Shown in pieces: positions 18,615 to 28,551 of a stretch of 64,000 bases of DNA; position 1 is the first letter of the stretch, and each line of letters starts with the position of its first letter. This DNA is from Winogradskyella psychrotolerans RS-3 (GTDB lineage Bacteria; Bacteroidota; Bacteroidia; Flavobacteriales; Flavobacteriaceae): NCBI RefSeq assembly GCF_000427335.1, contig NZ_ATMR01000091.1, forward strand, positions 62,001 to 126,000, given 5' to 3'. Below the pieces are notes generated by a model, which worked only from the letters and a program-made list of their open reading frames with translations, made no database searches and was not told the DNA's origin. The position numbers were made by a program, and so were the translations under genes.

Positions 18615-20794
18615 CTAATCTAAATAATTATTTAAAAAATCGGTTATGATTTCGATTCTATCTTCAATATCGTTTCCATCAGTCTGGTCTATTTCTAGTT
18701 TTTGAGTGACATTATCCTCAGAATCGTAAAGATACCATCCATCATTTTTGCATTCTAACTTTTCATTTTTTTTGTTTAAAACCAACTTTGCACCATATTC
18801 TTCTAAAGTTACTTTAGATTTAAAGCTGTCATTTTGGGCTATTTCATATAAAAAAGGATTCCAGTGTCTTCCGCTTAAGGCTTGAGGTGTATTCATCATA
18901 TACACTTCATACTGGTTTGCCTTTATGCGTTCTGGGTCATTGTACCAATTGTATACACCACTTTTTCCTTTTCGCATATTAGGATACTTAATGAAGTAAT
19001 ACCTCCAATTCTTAACTGTATTTTCACTAACACGATATGCGTTGATGAGGTTTGAAATATAAGCCTGAAAATCTGTTGTATCAGGGGCTAATAAAATTGA
19101 GAGTATTCTTTTAGTCTCATTAAAACGTTTTCTCTTTTTTGATGGTGTAAATAATTCTCTCCATGTAGAATCATTAGTATTACCAAACAAAAAACGCCAC
19201 GACACTAATTGAGAATAATCTCCAATGGTTAGTAATGCTTTGCTTATGCCTTTATAATGAATTTCTCCATTAAAAAGATTGATGAAGTTGGCTGCTTGCT
19301 TTTCAAAGATTTCTGGTTTATCTAATCCAATAATAGCAATATTACCTTGCAGTAATTTATGGTCTTCTAATTGGTTTAAAATATGGTCTAATTCAGTATT
19401 ATCATTACGCCATTGGATTTTATCTAATTCTTGCTGCTTTTGCAACTCGCTAAATCCTAATGAATTTAATTCTATTTTTTCTTCAAGAATGATATTCTTA
19501 ACATCTTGTAATAAGCCAGCTAATTTTGTTTCACGAGTTTCATCTTGCGAGTTGAATGCTAGATTTCTAACTATCCTTAAACGTTTGACAAAAGCATCAG
19601 CACTTATCTCATCCTTATGAATCAAGTAGAGCTGAATAGCATATAACAAGAAGGTATTTACAAAAGAGAATAGTCTTCGTTTTCCAGATGTTTTGCCGTA
19701 ATTATGACAACACATAGAAAAAAGATTAATAGCTCCTGTATAAAGTACAACCTTATTGATTTTAGATTGACTTTCTGAAAATGTGTTTTTAAAAAATCCA
19801 CCTATATTTTCTATGTCTTTCCAGCTATCTAAAGCATTAAAAAGGAATTGTAAGTTTTCTTCAGCATTAGGATTGTCTTTGCCATAAACTTCTGTAGCTA
19901 AATCGAAGTCATTATTGATAATATTTATGCTTTGGTCATAGCATATCATTTCAGTAACAAATCGATATAAGCGCATAAACTCATCGTCAATTTCATTGTC
20001 TTCACTGCGATACTTCCAGAACATATCTACCCAGTCGATATCTACCTTTTTGATAAACTCTTTATACAGCTCTTGTGATACATCCTTTATAGTTTTCTCA
20101 AAGTCTGCTTTAAAATGCTCAAAAGGCGTTAATGGCTTGCCTCTAGAGTTCATCTTTATATACAGACTATCTGTGACTCCCATTTCCTCAAGTGCTAAAA
20201 AATAGAAGCTAATCGGATGATTATCTGAATCTGTAAGTTTTGACCAAAGATTGATTTCGTTTTAAAAGTTTGATGCAAATCATCTATTACGACCAGCATC
20301 GCTTTTACAGTCGGGTCATTTTCCCAAGAATACATAAACCAATTTTGGTCTTTTATCCAAATGGATAATTTTTCTTCTATAAAATCTGGTGAGCACAGCA
20401 CTAGTTTATCGCAAAAATGCTGTGAGCTAAATCGAGTTTTATAACTAAACTCTTGCAGAAAGTTATACTCTTCTGCATTTACATTTTCGTGTTTGGCTAT
20501 ATACCAGTGCAGTAAAAAGAGTGTAGTTAATCGTTGCTGACCGTCTAGCGGTATTAAATTTCCATCCTCTACTTGTCCGTAGATAAAATCTAATTTAACA
20601 GCATCTTCTTCTGCTCCTGTTAAGGCTTTATGTAATACATCTATAAAGCGATTTCTTATTCTGGTAACTTCAATCGTTTTTCTTCCTTGTGCATAATCTC
20701 TCTGGATTATAGGAATTTCAATAGCACTAATTGTAGCTCCATTTTCTAACTCTTGACCGAATATTTGTTGAAATGTAGTTGGGATTGAATTCAT
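18615..20794 (-). pseudogene. DUF262 (GmrSD-like) protein, second copy, single frameshift
   Basis: Frames 20794-20195 and 20183-18615 form one ~725-aa DUF262 protein. The N-terminal part has IPIIQRDYAQGR and the DGQQR signature (IPLDGQQRLTTLFLL). The C-terminal part begins inside the conserved block YIKMNSRGKPLTPFEHFKA. Adding one A to the short run at 20260-20263 restores HQTFKNEINLWSKLTDSDNH through FYFLALEEMG, so one deletion explains the split. No HNH/DUF1524 motif is visible in the C-terminal half, so this copy may bind nucleotide or DNA without cutting. GmrS/GmrD proteins restrict glucosyl-hydroxymethylcytosine DNA; these relatives may target other modifications. Confidence 0.83.
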
Positions 20795-20797
20795 GAC

Positions 20798-22498
20798 TTA
20801 GGCTTCTTCGGCTTTTAAGTAGTTTAACAAATTTCCATTTTCTCCTATCATAGAATCTAAATAAGCCTCTCTGTCTTTAGCTCCCCAAAATTGTAACTGA
20901 TGGTCTTTAGAATCCGTATAGTACTTAAAAAATACTCGTTTTGTACAAATTGGAATATAAGCTCCTTTTTTATCCATCTCAATAACCTTATTGCGCTTAA
21001 CATCAAAAGTGGCATTATTTAATGCTGCATTATTAGCAGTACTTAACAGTGCCATATTACTTATAGCATCAATGTAACTTCTGTCTTCATTTTCAGAAAG
21101 CAAGTCAAAAACTCGATGGAAGATATCATCAAAAACAACTTTTGTGATATTTTCCAGATTAGCATCTATCTCACTTATAAGAGCATTTATTATTTTAGAC
21201 TGATTACTTTTTGAAGCAAGATTTTCTAACGATAATCTATGTAATCGCAACCATTCTTGTTGGTCTTCTTTTTTGTTTAATCCTACAGATTGCTGAGCGT
21301 GGATATGTTCAAGACTCCATTTATTACGCTTGTGATTATTAAAAGAGTAGAATTGTGAAGTATCTCTTAAAGACCTAATTGTTTCAACGTTATGCAATAA
21401 CAGCAAACGTTCTATTTTGGATTTATCTTTACTATTCTCATAGGACAACTCAAGCACGTCTGAACGTGTAAGACTAAGTTTATCTTTAATAGCTTGGTCT
21501 AAGCCATTTTCAAATTGTCGTTTTGTTTTTCCTTGTGACTCCGTTATTATTTCTTCTAACGACTTGCCAATAGCTACTAGATAACCAACTTTATGATAGA
21601 TAGTTCTTTTTTCAAACCATTCTTTTAGTATTAAGAAGTAGGATTGAATATTTTCCCATACATTAAGACTAGAACCTTCACTTTTAATTTGTTTAATGAA
21701 ATAGTAGAATGTGAAAAAGGTTTCTTTTTCTTCAATCTTCTTTTTTGCCATAAGATTGAATATGAGTTCTATTCTAGTTGCAAACTTTTTTGGCGATTGA
21801 TTAGTAAGAAAGTACCAAAGTTTATTGTCCTGTAAGTCTTTTTCAATACTATCCCAAGTTGTTGATATTTCTAATTGCTTTTCATACGTTATACCATTAT
21901 CCTTTGATAGAAATAGTGCCTTTACTAGTTCTGCATTAGTTAACGGTATTTTACCAATGTTAAGTCGAGTAAATAGATTTGTTGAATCTGCTTTATTGTC
22001 TACCTCATACCATATCACTTTAACTCGTTCTCCAAAATACTTGTAAAGATTAATTACTCTTAGATTTTTGTCCTCTCGCTCATCATTAAACCATTCTTCT
22101 ATAGCTAAGTAAGCATTATAAATGTGGTGAAAATCTATATTGTCATCCTTAAGGCTTTCATCTAATGTTTCTAAAAATGTTTCACTTTTCTTTCTTGTTT
22201 CATAGGTCAACGAAAAATTTAGTTCAATAAAAGGCAACACTTGCTTCATATATTTAAGGATGAGATACAAGGTCGTGGTGCGTTGTTGACCATCAATTAA
22301 TTCATAAGTATCATCATCGATTTTTTTAACTACTACTGGTTGTAAACTGTAATTCTGGTCTTTATTCTCCCAAATATCATTTAGTAACATTTGTACATGT
22401 TCCTTCTCCCATCTGTAACCTCGTTGATAAGCTGGTATATAAAATTTTCCTTTAATTTTATTTACAAGTTTTGGTTCTAATACTGCTTGTTCAATCAT
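20798..22498 (-). CDS. DUF262/DUF1524 (GmrSD-like) modification-dependent nuclease
   Basis: A 566-aa protein. The N-terminal DUF262 domain has IPAYQRGYRW (22-31) and the DGQQR nucleotidase-like signature (ELIDGQQRTTTLYLIL, about 66-81). The C-terminal DUF1524 region has the HNH-like core WSLEHIHAQQS (about 384-394). This arrangement matches fused GmrSD-type enzymes, which hydrolyse NTP and cut modified phage DNA. It belongs to a different subfamily from the next gene, which starts 4 bases downstream. Placing two DUF262 proteins within a type III restriction operon suggests a locus against both unmodified and modified phage DNA; that is inference. Confidence 0.87.
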   Translation of the reverse strand: MIEQAVLEPKLVNKIKGKFYIPAYQRGYRWEKEHVQMLLNDIWENKDQNYSLQPVVVKKIDDDTYELIDGQQRTTTLYLILKYMKQVLPFIELNFSLTYETRKKSETFLETLDESLKDDNIDFHHIYNAYLAIEEWFNDEREDKNLRVINLYKYFGERVKVIWYEVDNKADSTNLFTRLNIGKIPLTNAELVKALFLSKDNGITYEKQLEISTTWDSIEKDLQDNKLWYFLTNQSPKKFATRIELIFNLMAKKKIEEKETFFTFYYFIKQIKSEGSSLNVWENIQSYFLILKEWFEKRTIYHKVGYLVAIGKSLEEIITESQGKTKRQFENGLDQAIKDKLSLTRSDVLELSYENSKDKSKIERLLLLHNVETIRSLRDTSQFYSFNNHKRNKWSLEHIHAQQSVGLNKKEDQQEWLRLHRLSLENLASKSNQSKIINALISEIDANLENITKVVFDDIFHRVFDLLSENEDRSYIDAISNMALLSTANNAALNNATFDVKRNKVIEMDKKGAYIPICTKRVFFKYYTDSKDHQLQFWGAKDREAYLDSMIGENGNLLNYLKAEEA

Positions 22499-22524
22499 TC
22501 ACGTTTAAAATTTAATTCTAGCTA

Positions 22525-23298
22525 TTAACTTTTAGCTGTCAACATTTGCTTCAATTCGTCTATCCTGTCTCTATTCTTTTTAATTAAGATATTCAAATGT
22601 ACTTTTTTGTTTAGTTGGGTTTCTTTTTTGATTTGGCTAGTCAAGGATATGATGTCTCGCTCCAATTGTTCTATTGCTTCCAAATGCTTCATATCTTCTT
22701 GATTACGTGCATTAGTTCTTTTTTGGAAGCTACCAGTTATACTAGCTGCTTGAAACTGCACTACAGCTTGTATATAACTTTTGTACAGTAATTCTAAATT
22801 GGTTTTATCTAAATTTCCAAAATCTAAAGCTTTATAAAAGGCATCGCTCAGGTCATTTTTATAAAGTTTAGAAAGTGTATCAGTAACAAAATAACGTTCT
22901 ATGGTTCGCTTACTAGGCTCTACTTTATTGATACGTTTATCGCAAGCACTTATCTTAAAACCATTGACATCTTCTATAATAACCAGCATTTGATATGGAA
23001 TGTACTTTTGAAATAACTGCATACATTTTTCTGCAAATACATCTAAAGTATTATCCGCAATAGTACAGACCATAATCTGAATTTCTTCGTATTTATAATC
23101 GTCATTATTAACTGCTAGTATATTAGCTGTAATTGGTTTAATACTTGCTAACCAATTCATTTGTTGAATACTATTATTGAGCACATTTTTTTCCGCAGCG
23201 GAAAGTATAAAGTTTTTTAGAAAAAAGGCTTTAGTTAGCTTTTTATCTAAAATATTTCGCTCTGGAATATTTAATATGTTGTTATACTTAAATCCCAT
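22525..23298 (-). CDS. DUF4391 domain protein
   Basis: A 257-aa protein matching my recollection of DUF4391: an N-terminal part with IPERNILDKKLTKAFFLKN, a central alpha/beta segment (EEIQIMVCTIADNTLDVFAEKCMQLFQ), a KRTIERYF stretch and a C-terminal coiled coil (about 205-255) ending in DRIDELKQML. Its biochemical role is unknown to me. The start follows the helicase stop with no gap, so the two are tightly coupled and may form a complex; the coiled coil could mediate this. Family call is from pattern memory, not a search. Confidence 0.75.
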   Translation of the reverse strand: MGFKYNNILNIPERNILDKKLTKAFFLKNFILSAAEKNVLNNSIQQMNWLASIKPITANILAVNNDDYKYEEIQIMVCTIADNTLDVFAEKCMQLFQKYIPYQMLVIIEDVNGFKISACDKRINKVEPSKRTIERYFVTDTLSKLYKNDLSDAFYKALDFGNLDKTNLELLYKSYIQAVVQFQAASITGSFQKRTNARNQEDMKHLEAIEQLERDIISLTSQIKKETQLNKKVHLNILIKKNRDRIDELKQMLTAKS

Positions 23299-26200
23299 TT
23301 ATTTAATAACTAAATAGCCAACGAGTTCTAAATCGTCTTCATTACTAAGCGTTCTGTTCAACAATGTGGTGCCACCTTGACTCGCTAGCGAATCTAAGCC
23401 TATTTCTTCTTGCACACCAACAACTTCCTCAATTGCATTTTGCAAAGCTTTTGTATATGCAGCCATCTTTTTACTGCCTTTAGTTTCCTTTTCAAATTGA
23501 GCCACCAAATCTGCCAATACACCATCTTTACCCATACATAACTTACGGAAATAATCTAAGGCTTTTTTAGATTGTGATGGTTTCACCATATGAGTGCCAT
23601 CAATACTGATATAAACTAAAAAGAATGGATAAAGTATGTTGTTTTTAAGCTTGTCCTTAAATTCTGCACTTGTATCTTTTAAACAATAGATAACACCTTC
23701 TTTAACTTCATCTAAATTAGATTTTACCACTGCGTATGATGCTGGTGGAATATCATTTAAATCTTCTATTTGTTCGTCTGAGCTTTTTTCTAAGTCAATC
23801 TTAAAGTCATTGAAAGTCATATCTGTAATAGAAATATTACCATCAATATCTTCTAAATCTAATACCTGATTCTGTAATTGCTTTAATTGTCTCTTTCTAT
23901 AATCGAGGTCTTGCATTTCTCGATTAGATTTACTTATTACATTGTCTTCTCCAGTCGCAGATACATCTAGCATCACCATTTTGCCTTGTACACGAGCTAC
24001 TAAATCTATAAACTGGTCTAATTCCATAGAAGGAAAAAAGTTTACCAATTGAATTTGCTCATTAATAGAACCAATACGGTCTATTCGCCCAAAACGCTGA
24101 ATGATACGTACAGGATTCCAGTGAATATCATAATTCACCAAATAATCACAATCCTGAAGGTTCTGACCTTCTGAAATACAATCGGTACAGAATAGAATAT
24201 CTATTTCACTTTTAGCATCTGGAAAAATGTCTTTTCGGTTTTTAGAACGTGGCGAGAAATTTGTAAGGATTGAGCTTAAGTCTGTACGACAATCTTTCAT
24301 GTTGGTTTTGTTGTTACCAGAACCTGTAACCAAAGCACTGTTAACTCCTTTTTCTTCTTTTAACCAATCACTTAATTCTTTATACAAATAGTTTGCAGTA
24401 TCTGAGAACGCTGTAAAAATAATTACTTTTTTATTTCCTTTGTTATACGGTTGATTATCTACTTTTTGAGAAATACGGTCTTTTAATTCCTTAAGTTTAG
24501 CATCACGCTCAACATCAATTAATTTAATACTACTTAATAATGCGGTAAGAATACGTTTATCATGTTCTAAATCTTGTTTCCAGCGAATGGTATCAATATC
24601 TTGAATTAATACTTTTGTTTTACCACCAATTAATAAATCTTCTAATTCCGTATCATCGATATCTACATCTGTAATGTTGAGGTTGTAATCTGTTTCACCA
24701 TTTTGATGGTCTTTAAGTTGCTTGAGATTTGATTCTACTAAATCAATTAACTTAATGGTCGTTAACTTAAAGGAATGAATAGAACTCTCAAGGCGTTTTA
24801 AGAGGTTTACACGCATTAAATAGATTAAACTTTGCTCACGGTCAACTTGTCTAAATACACTACCTGTATGCGTTTCCATATCGTATTTTTCCTCGTAATA
24901 TTCGCGCTTTTCAGAACGCACATATCCTAAAGGTGTATATGAAGCTAATGTTAGTGTACTTATCTCATCATATACCTGACCAATATCTCTGAATTTATTC
25001 TTGGTATCAATTTCTGGATATACTGTTTCTGGTTTTAAACGTGTTGGAAATTTACCAATATTAGACGTGTCGTAATATTTCTCAATATGCTTTCTTGACC
25101 TTGCGATGGTTAACATATCTAGAATTCTGAAGTATGCACCATCTAAACTTTCCATTAATTCGCTTACATCAAGGTCATCTGGGTCACCATCACGATACCA
25201 TTGCGTAAATCTGCGTTGAGAATCTCGCATTACTTGGGTTATACTATCTATTCCATAAGAGCTGAATGCTTGGTCATCACCTTCCGTTATAAAGGATATC
25301 TGGTTCTTCAAATCATTCATTTTATTGTTAACAGGTGTGGCAGATAACATTAAAACTTTGGTGCGTATGTTAGATTTGATAACATCGTTCATTAAACGTC
25401 TGTAACGTGTCATTCCACGTCTAGTAGGATTGTTACGAAAATTATGAGACTCGTCAATAACCACCAAATCATAATTGCCCCAATTAATCATTTCGAGGTC
25501 AATGTCTCCAGATTTACCTTTGGTTCTAGAAAGGTCTGTATGATTCAACACATCGTAACTTAGTCTATCTTCAGCAAGTATATTTCTTTTATCGTTCAAT
25601 TGATAAACCGTCCAGTTTTCACGCAGTTTCTTGGGTGCTAAGACTAAAATCCTATCATTACGTAATTGATAATATTTCATTACAGCTAAACCTTCAAACG
25701 TTTTACCTAACCCTACTGAATCGGCTATAATACAACCACCATAAGTTTCAATCTTTTCTATAGCTCCAATAACTGCATCCTTTTGGAAATTGTATAGTAA
25801 TTTCCATATTTTAGAATTTTTAAAGCCAACTTTTTCGAGCTTTTCATCAGCTCTTTCATTTATGGTTGAATAATGGAAAATCTCACGAATACAATATTTG
25901 TAAATTTCTTCACCTGAATAATCTCTGACTCCTTTTTCTAATTTTTGAACCACCAAATCGTTTAGAGATTGCGAACTATTGCTCCATGAGTTTTGAAACA
26001 AGTTACCATATTGATTATTAGTATCTTCAAACGAGTTAATAAAGATTGGAATGTCTGACGGAATAACACCTAAACTTACTGAATCTAAATTCATTGGTGT
26101 TAAAATGAAACAGGTAGATTTACCTTCATTTTCAACGATTAATATATTTTGATTCCCTATACCACCTTTGCGAAATTTTATTTTATCATTAATTAAACCA

Positions 26201-26466
26201 ATGACCTGATTTATTCTATATTTTCTATCTAGTTTTAAATTGAGCTGCTTTTCATTATCATTTTGAATAAACTTAAAATCGTCTTCATCTAGAGTTTGAA
26301 AATCTAGTAATACCTCAACTTTGTTAGATTTTTTTAAGTCATCAATAAGTTCAAAAAGAGCGAATGATGTAAAATAGTTACAACTTAAATATACTTTGGT
26401 TTTGGTGTTTATAAGCTGCTTAAACTCATCAATTAATAGTGTATCTTGATTATTTATTATTTTCAT
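23299..26466 (-). CDS. Snf2/RapA-like helicase with PLD-like N-terminal domain
   Basis: A 1055-aa superfamily 2 ATPase. An N-terminal ~180-residue domain (YLSCNYFTSFALFELIDDL ... VEVLLDFQ) resembles the phospholipase D-like fold, but no HxK active site is seen. The ATPase core follows: Q-motif region NFQKDAV (Gln 228), Walker A DSVGLGKT (249-256), Walker B DESH (338-341), LSATPVNN, then the C-terminal half with VIIFTAFSDTANYL, SEGQNLQDCDYLVNYD and the arginine-finger segment RFGRIDRIGS. Such proteins translocate on duplex DNA and are common in defence loci. It leads the operon after the RHH gene. DISARM and BREX partners (DrmA/DrmB, PglZ, BrxC) are absent here. Confidence 0.9.
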   Translation of the reverse strand: MKIINNQDTLLIDEFKQLINTKTKVYLSCNYFTSFALFELIDDLKKSNKVEVLLDFQTLDEDDFKFIQNDNEKQLNLKLDRKYRINQVIGLINDKIKFRKGGIGNQNILIVENEGKSTCFILTPMNLDSVSLGVIPSDIPIFINSFEDTNNQYGNLFQNSWSNSSQSLNDLVVQKLEKGVRDYSGEEIYKYCIREIFHYSTINERADEKLEKVGFKNSKIWKLLYNFQKDAVIGAIEKIETYGGCIIADSVGLGKTFEGLAVMKYYQLRNDRILVLAPKKLRENWTVYQLNDKRNILAEDRLSYDVLNHTDLSRTKGKSGDIDLEMINWGNYDLVVIDESHNFRNNPTRRGMTRYRRLMNDVIKSNIRTKVLMLSATPVNNKMNDLKNQISFITEGDDQAFSSYGIDSITQVMRDSQRRFTQWYRDGDPDDLDVSELMESLDGAYFRILDMLTIARSRKHIEKYYDTSNIGKFPTRLKPETVYPEIDTKNKFRDIGQVYDEISTLTLASYTPLGYVRSEKREYYEEKYDMETHTGSVFRQVDREQSLIYLMRVNLLKRLESSIHSFKLTTIKLIDLVESNLKQLKDHQNGETDYNLNITDVDIDDTELEDLLIGGKTKVLIQDIDTIRWKQDLEHDKRILTALLSSIKLIDVERDAKLKELKDRISQKVDNQPYNKGNKKVIIFTAFSDTANYLYKELSDWLKEEKGVNSALVTGSGNNKTNMKDCRTDLSSILTNFSPRSKNRKDIFPDAKSEIDILFCTDCISEGQNLQDCDYLVNYDIHWNPVRIIQRFGRIDRIGSINEQIQLVNFFPSMELDQFIDLVARVQGKMVMLDVSATGEDNVISKSNREMQDLDYRKRQLKQLQNQVLDLEDIDGNISITDMTFNDFKIDLEKSSDEQIEDLNDIPPASYAVVKSNLDEVKEGVIYCLKDTSAEFKDKLKNNILYPFFLVYISIDGTHMVKPSQSKKALDYFRKLCMGKDGVLADLVAQFEKETKGSKKMAAYTKALQNAIEEVVGVQEEIGLDSLASQGGTTLLNRTLSNEDDLELVGYLVIK

Positions 26467-26554
26467 CTACAAGGTTTATTTTGTTGAAATATTCGTGCTT
26501 TATAGCAAAAATTTAAAGATAGAATAAATATTAAAAAATCAATTACGGAAATCC

Positions 26555-26719
26555 TCAACTTTTGCGATAAGCTGATTCTAATAAATTTCTTAACACCTCA
26601 CTTGCATTATTTCCGTATTTACCCTTTTTAGCTAACTCTAATAATTTTTCCTTCTGTTTTTTAGATAGCCTCATAATAAAAGTTTCGTCCTTTTCTGGTT
26701 TAGGTAGTTTCATATTCAT
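26555..26719 (-). CDS. Ribbon-helix-helix-like small protein heading the defence run (54 aa)
   Basis: A short gene from ATG 26719 (or ATG 26713) to TGA 26555. The protein reads ETFIMRLSKKQKEKLLELAK then GKYGNNASEVLRNLLESAY: a beta strand, a helix, a turn and a second helix, as in Arc/MetJ/MobC-type ribbon-helix-helix proteins. It lies 88 bases before the helicase gene and 90 bases after a 26-bp dyad at 26810-26835, which would be a natural operator. The likely role is autoregulator of the defence operon; a MobC-like mobilisation role is the alternative. Confidence 0.7.
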   Translation of the reverse strand: MNMKLPKPEKDETFIMRLSKKQKEKLLELAKKGKYGNNASEVLRNLLESAYRKS

Positions 26720-26809
26720 AATTGTTTATACATTATAAATAGTTGCTAAAAGGTAAAAGAATAAAATAAATAGCTATTTAACCTTTTAAAAATACACCTA
26801 TACGCCACG

Positions 26810-26835
26810 TTAACTGATGTAATTACATTGGTTAA
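26810..26835. promoter_or_regulatory. 26-bp dyad upstream of the RHH gene
   Basis: TTAAC-TG-ATGTAATTACAT-TG-GTTAA: a perfect 12-bp inner palindrome with complementary 5-bp outer arms two bases away on each side. RHH repressors often bind such paired half-sites. The stretch 26836-27042 is AT-rich with no gene seen; it could hold a replication or transfer origin. Confidence 0.6.
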
Positions 26836-27042
26836 AGTGTCGTTATTACAGTGTTTTTAATCGAAACAAAGGGACGTGTCAATGAAATTTTAATAAAAAA
26901 ATTAAAAACGTTTACCGTATCCTCCCTTATAGTAGGTATTATAAAAATCTTGTATATACAAAGGTCGGATATGAAGAAAATTTTTCAAAAAAATTTTAGT
27001 TAATAGAAATATCCATATCGTATTTACAACCAAAAAAGTATC

Positions 27043-28461
27043 TTAACCAGCCTCATCAAACTGCTGAGTCCAAACCTCACTTTCCAATCTTGGTTTTAGT
27101 CCAAAATAAATACTAAGAAGTCTATTGAACTCTTCTTTTAAAATAGTCTCATAAGACTCTGTGGTTACTATAGAGTCATGAATTGTAAATAATGGCATCA
27201 TTGGGTGTTTCGATGATATTAACCTCGTACAATGGTCTAAAATGCAATCCGCTTCTATGTTCTGTAATAAAACAGGAAAGAAATTCTTCTCATTCTCTTT
27301 TTTAATAAATTGAATCACTCTATACAATTCAGGATAATGCCTTTTGAATACTGTTATAAATTCTGAACTATGTTTTTCTGATGAAAACAGAATTTGCATA
27401 ACCACATCTTTACTAACTTTTCTTAAGTTATCGTAATTGGTATGTTTTCTTACCCAAACTCCTCGTATCCTCTTTGGCATTCCTATATAACATTCCTCAT
27501 TTATATCCTTAGATATCAATCCTTCTTTATAAAGTATATCACCAAAATGCTCATAAAACGTTCCATCTAATACTTTATTTATAAAGATTTGAATCTCATT
27601 ATATTGGTCACTATTTAAAAGGTCTGACATAATAGAGACATGTAGTGTATTGTATTCATTAGATAAATAATTATTTAATAAATTAATACTTGGATTTATT
27701 ATTTGATTTAAAATTGAAGCATAAATAAAAGGCTGACTATTCTTAATATCTAATGATATTAATTGTTCATTATTATATTTAACATATTTTCTTAAATCCT
27801 TAGGTATTGCAGTGAATATTGAATGTAACCTATTATCTAGTCCTTCTCTACTATATGACCAACACTTATTCTGAATAGACTTAACAATAAATATTCGTTT
27901 ATTTTTCTTCTTTATCTGTGAATCCTTTATATAAGTATCTCTTATATATTTCAATGCTGATAAGGAATCTATTGATAAGAGTTCTGGATTAAACCACTTT
28001 GTTAAATGTGGACACTTATCATCTGCAACGCTCATTCTACTAATTTTAATCTCATTCGATTTCTTGATAAAACGTGAATTATCTTCTAGCCAATGAAAAT
28101 CAATCAAATGCTTTCTATAGGCATCACCTATTTTGTATTTTTTACATGTATTGGATGAAGTACTATATTCAATACATTTCTTATTTAAGAAATCTTTATC
28201 TTGAAGGAAATTGATATATCTTTTATACCCTTTTATCCTTACTAAAGCTTGACTACATATTGGAATCCAACCATCTTCATATTTTTCATCTGAACTCAAT
28301 GGAATATAATATAATAGGTTCATTATATATGACGCTTTCGTTAAGTTTAGCTTTACACCATTGGCTGATTGGTTATAAACGTTAATTTCTGTTTTAAGAG
28401 CTTGGAATAACTTATTTGGCAACCAAACTCCGATTCTCTTTTTGTTTATATATGTTCTCAT
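27043..28461 (-). CDS. Putative single-subunit polymerase-like protein (472 aa)
   Basis: I do not know a named family, but three blocks resemble the palm and fingers of A-family DNA polymerases and T7-type RNA polymerases. Block A is ISLDIKNSQPFIYASIL (about residues 235-251), with an Asp followed by SQP. Block B is RKVSKDVVMQILFSS (about 345-359), with the R-x3-K-x2-VM spacing of the T7 RNA polymerase fingers motif. Block C is PLFTIHDSIVTTE (about 424-436), with the HDS metal-binding turn. Order and spacing are right for a polymerase core. The N-terminal ~200 residues are unrecognised. It lies in the mobility arm of the island, so element replication is the likely role. The homology is remote and by eye. 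Confidence 0.6.
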   Translation of the reverse strand: MRTYINKKRIGVWLPNKLFQALKTEINVYNQSANGVKLNLTKASYIMNLLYYIPLSSDEKYEDGWIPICSQALVRIKGYKRYINFLQDKDFLNKKCIEYSTSSNTCKKYKIGDAYRKHLIDFHWLEDNSRFIKKSNEIKISRMSVADDKCPHLTKWFNPELLSIDSLSALKYIRDTYIKDSQIKKKNKRIFIVKSIQNKCWSYSREGLDNRLHSIFTAIPKDLRKYVKYNNEQLISLDIKNSQPFIYASILNQIINPSINLLNNYLSNEYNTLHVSIMSDLLNSDQYNEIQIFINKVLDGTFYEHFGDILYKEGLISKDINEECYIGMPKRIRGVWVRKHTNYDNLRKVSKDVVMQILFSSEKHSSEFITVFKRHYPELYRVIQFIKKENEKNFFPVLLQNIEADCILDHCTRLISSKHPMMPLFTIHDSIVTTESYETILKEEFNRLLSIYFGLKPRLESEVWTQQFDEAG

Positions 28462-28551
28462 ATAAAATTAGTTTTAATTATTAAAGTATGAAGAAATCAA
28501 AGTCTGATTCAAGTACTTCAAATTGTTTACCATCAGTTCCAAATGCTTTAA

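Noticed and set aside
8001..26719. BREX or DISARM system
   Set aside because: The helicase and methyltransferase could suggest either, but PglZ, BrxC/BrxL, DrmA and DrmB are all absent and the methyltransferase is a type III Mod with its Res.
27043..28461. Reverse transcriptase or retron
   Set aside because: No YxDD motif is present; the HDS and R-x3-K motifs point to A-family/T7-like polymerases instead.
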